7,641 bases of DNA from contig CAIWHI010000351.1 in the NCBI GenBank assembly GCA_903912435.1, positions 1 through 7,641 of the forward strand. The letters run 5' to 3'. The notes under the pieces were generated by a model. The model worked only from the letters and a program-made list of their open reading frames with translations, had not been told where the DNA came from and searched no databases. The DNA is from an uncultured Bacteroidota bacterium. GTDB lineage: Bacteria; Bacteroidota; Bacteroidia; Chitinophagales; Chitinophagaceae. The first letter of the stretch is position 1, and every line of letters begins with the position of its first letter. Of this stretch, positions 7,124 through 7,641 are shown piece after piece. Made by a program: the position numbers and the translations under genes.

Positions 7124-7168
7124 ATATTATGAAATAGGCCGGCTTAATGCTGGCCTATTTCATAATAT
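7124..7168. terminator. Strong hairpin terminator after the right repeat protein
   Basis: ATATTATGAAATAGGCCGGC (7124-7143) pairs with 7149-7168 over 20 positions with one mismatch, around the 5-nt loop TTAAT. It begins 11 nt after the TAA stop. There is no T-run after the stem on the plus strand; the AT-rich lower stem itself supplies the weak hybrid. It insulates eno from the upstream gene. Confidence 0.85.
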
Positions 7169-7230
7169 GGCAAATCAGAATGTGATATGCATGTGAGTAA
7201 AAGAATAAAATAAATACTACACCTCCTATG

Positions 7231-7264
7231 TTTGCGTTATTTTAGTTTATAAGAATTAATTTTG
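7231..7264 (+). promoter_or_regulatory. Bacteroidota-type promoter of eno (TTTG - N22 - TAATTTTG)
   Basis: TTTG at 7231-7234 serves as -33 box and TAATTTTG at 7257-7264 is an exact TAnnTTTG -7 box, 22 nt apart. Transcription would begin near 7270, leaving a leader of about 20 nt. This is the best promoter match in the window. A second exact box, TATGTTTG at 7227-7234, overlaps the -33 element and could be an alternative upstream start. Confidence 0.65.
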
Positions 7265-7291
7265 CACATCATTTCATCAAATACCAACACA

Positions 7292-7641
7292 ATGAGTTTT
7301 ATTACAGATATAGTGGCCAGGCAGATATTAGATAGCCGCGGCAATCCTACTGTAGAAGTAGATGTTCATACCAGCGACGGTGCTATGGGCCGTGCAGCAG
7401 TGCCAAGTGGTGCTAGCACCGGTAAGCACGAAGCTATGGAGCTTAGGGATGAGGATAAGAAAAAATACAATGGTAAGGGTGTGCTGAAAGCAGTAAGTAA
7501 TGTTAACGACATTATGGCCGAAGAGCTATATGGTTGGGAAGTTACCGACCAACGTGGCCTTGACCAGGCAATGATTGATATGGACGGTACTGAGAACAAA
7601 AGCAAATTGGGTGCTAATGCTATACTTGCTGTAAGTATGGC
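7292..7641 (+). CDS. eno: Enolase, N-terminal 116 residues, cut by the right edge
   Basis: Enolase interconverts 2-phosphoglycerate and phosphoenolpyruvate in glycolysis and gluconeogenesis, using Mg2+, in the cytoplasm. The visible N-terminal domain carries the diagnostic motifs DSRGNPTVEVDV (14-25), the mobile active-site loop PSGASTG (38-44), EAMELRD (47-53), IDMDGTENKSKLGANAILAV (95-114). The family is usually about 425-430 residues, so roughly a quarter is present. The catalytic acid/base residues and metal ligands of the barrel lie beyond the edge. The start at 7292 matches the family N-terminus and has no Shine-Dalgarno. The gene has its own promoter just upstream and is separated from the previous gene by a hairpin terminator, so it is probably the first gene of its own transcript. 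Confidence 0.97.
   Translation, partial: MSFITDIVARQILDSRGNPTVEVDVHTSDGAMGRAAVPSGASTGKHEAMELRDEDKKKYNGKGVLKAVSNVNDIMAEELYGWEVTDQRGLDQAMIDMDGTENKSKLGANAILAVSM

Overview
The window looks like ordinary chromosome of a Bacteroidota bacterium, most likely of the Chitinophagaceae/Sphingobacteriia side. Four things support this: a type IX secretion (T9SS) type A C-terminal sorting domain on one protein, promoter-like TAnnTTTG / TTTG elements instead of sigma-70 boxes, AT-rich spacers without Shine-Dalgarno sequences before any of the four starts, and large secreted proteins built from bacterial Ig-like repeats. The family placement below phylum level is inference.

Layout, left to right. (1) Positions 1-2880, minus strand: the first 960 codons of a giant secreted protein whose 3' end lies beyond the left edge. 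It has a signal peptide, a Cys-rich N-terminal domain, one Ig-like domain and then at least nine tandem Ig-like (Big_2-type) units of 73 residues. (2) 2881-3326: a divergent AT-rich spacer. (3) 3327-4316, plus strand: asd, a complete aspartate-semialdehyde dehydrogenase. (4) 4317-4751: an AT-rich spacer with a 12-nt inverted repeat around promoter-like elements. (5) 4752-7112, plus strand: a complete 786-residue secreted protein with a signal peptide, an Ig-like domain, seven Big_2-like units and a T9SS sorting domain. (6) 7124-7168: a strong 20-bp hairpin terminator. (7) 7231-7264: a well-formed Bacteroidota promoter. (8) 7292 to the right edge: the first 116 codons of eno (enolase).

The two housekeeping genes (asd for the lysine/threonine/methionine and diaminopimelate branch, eno for glycolysis) have no visible functional link to the two repeat proteins; each gene appears to be its own transcription unit. 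The two repeat proteins share an architecture (signal peptide, W...SSDG...YxC Ig-like domain, Big_2 array) and are probably related cell-surface or secreted adhesin-like proteins exported by T9SS. I see no mobile element, CRISPR array, RNA gene or defence system. The most unusual features are the almost charge-free, strictly periodic array of the left protein, and the loss of paired cysteines in the last three units of the right one.
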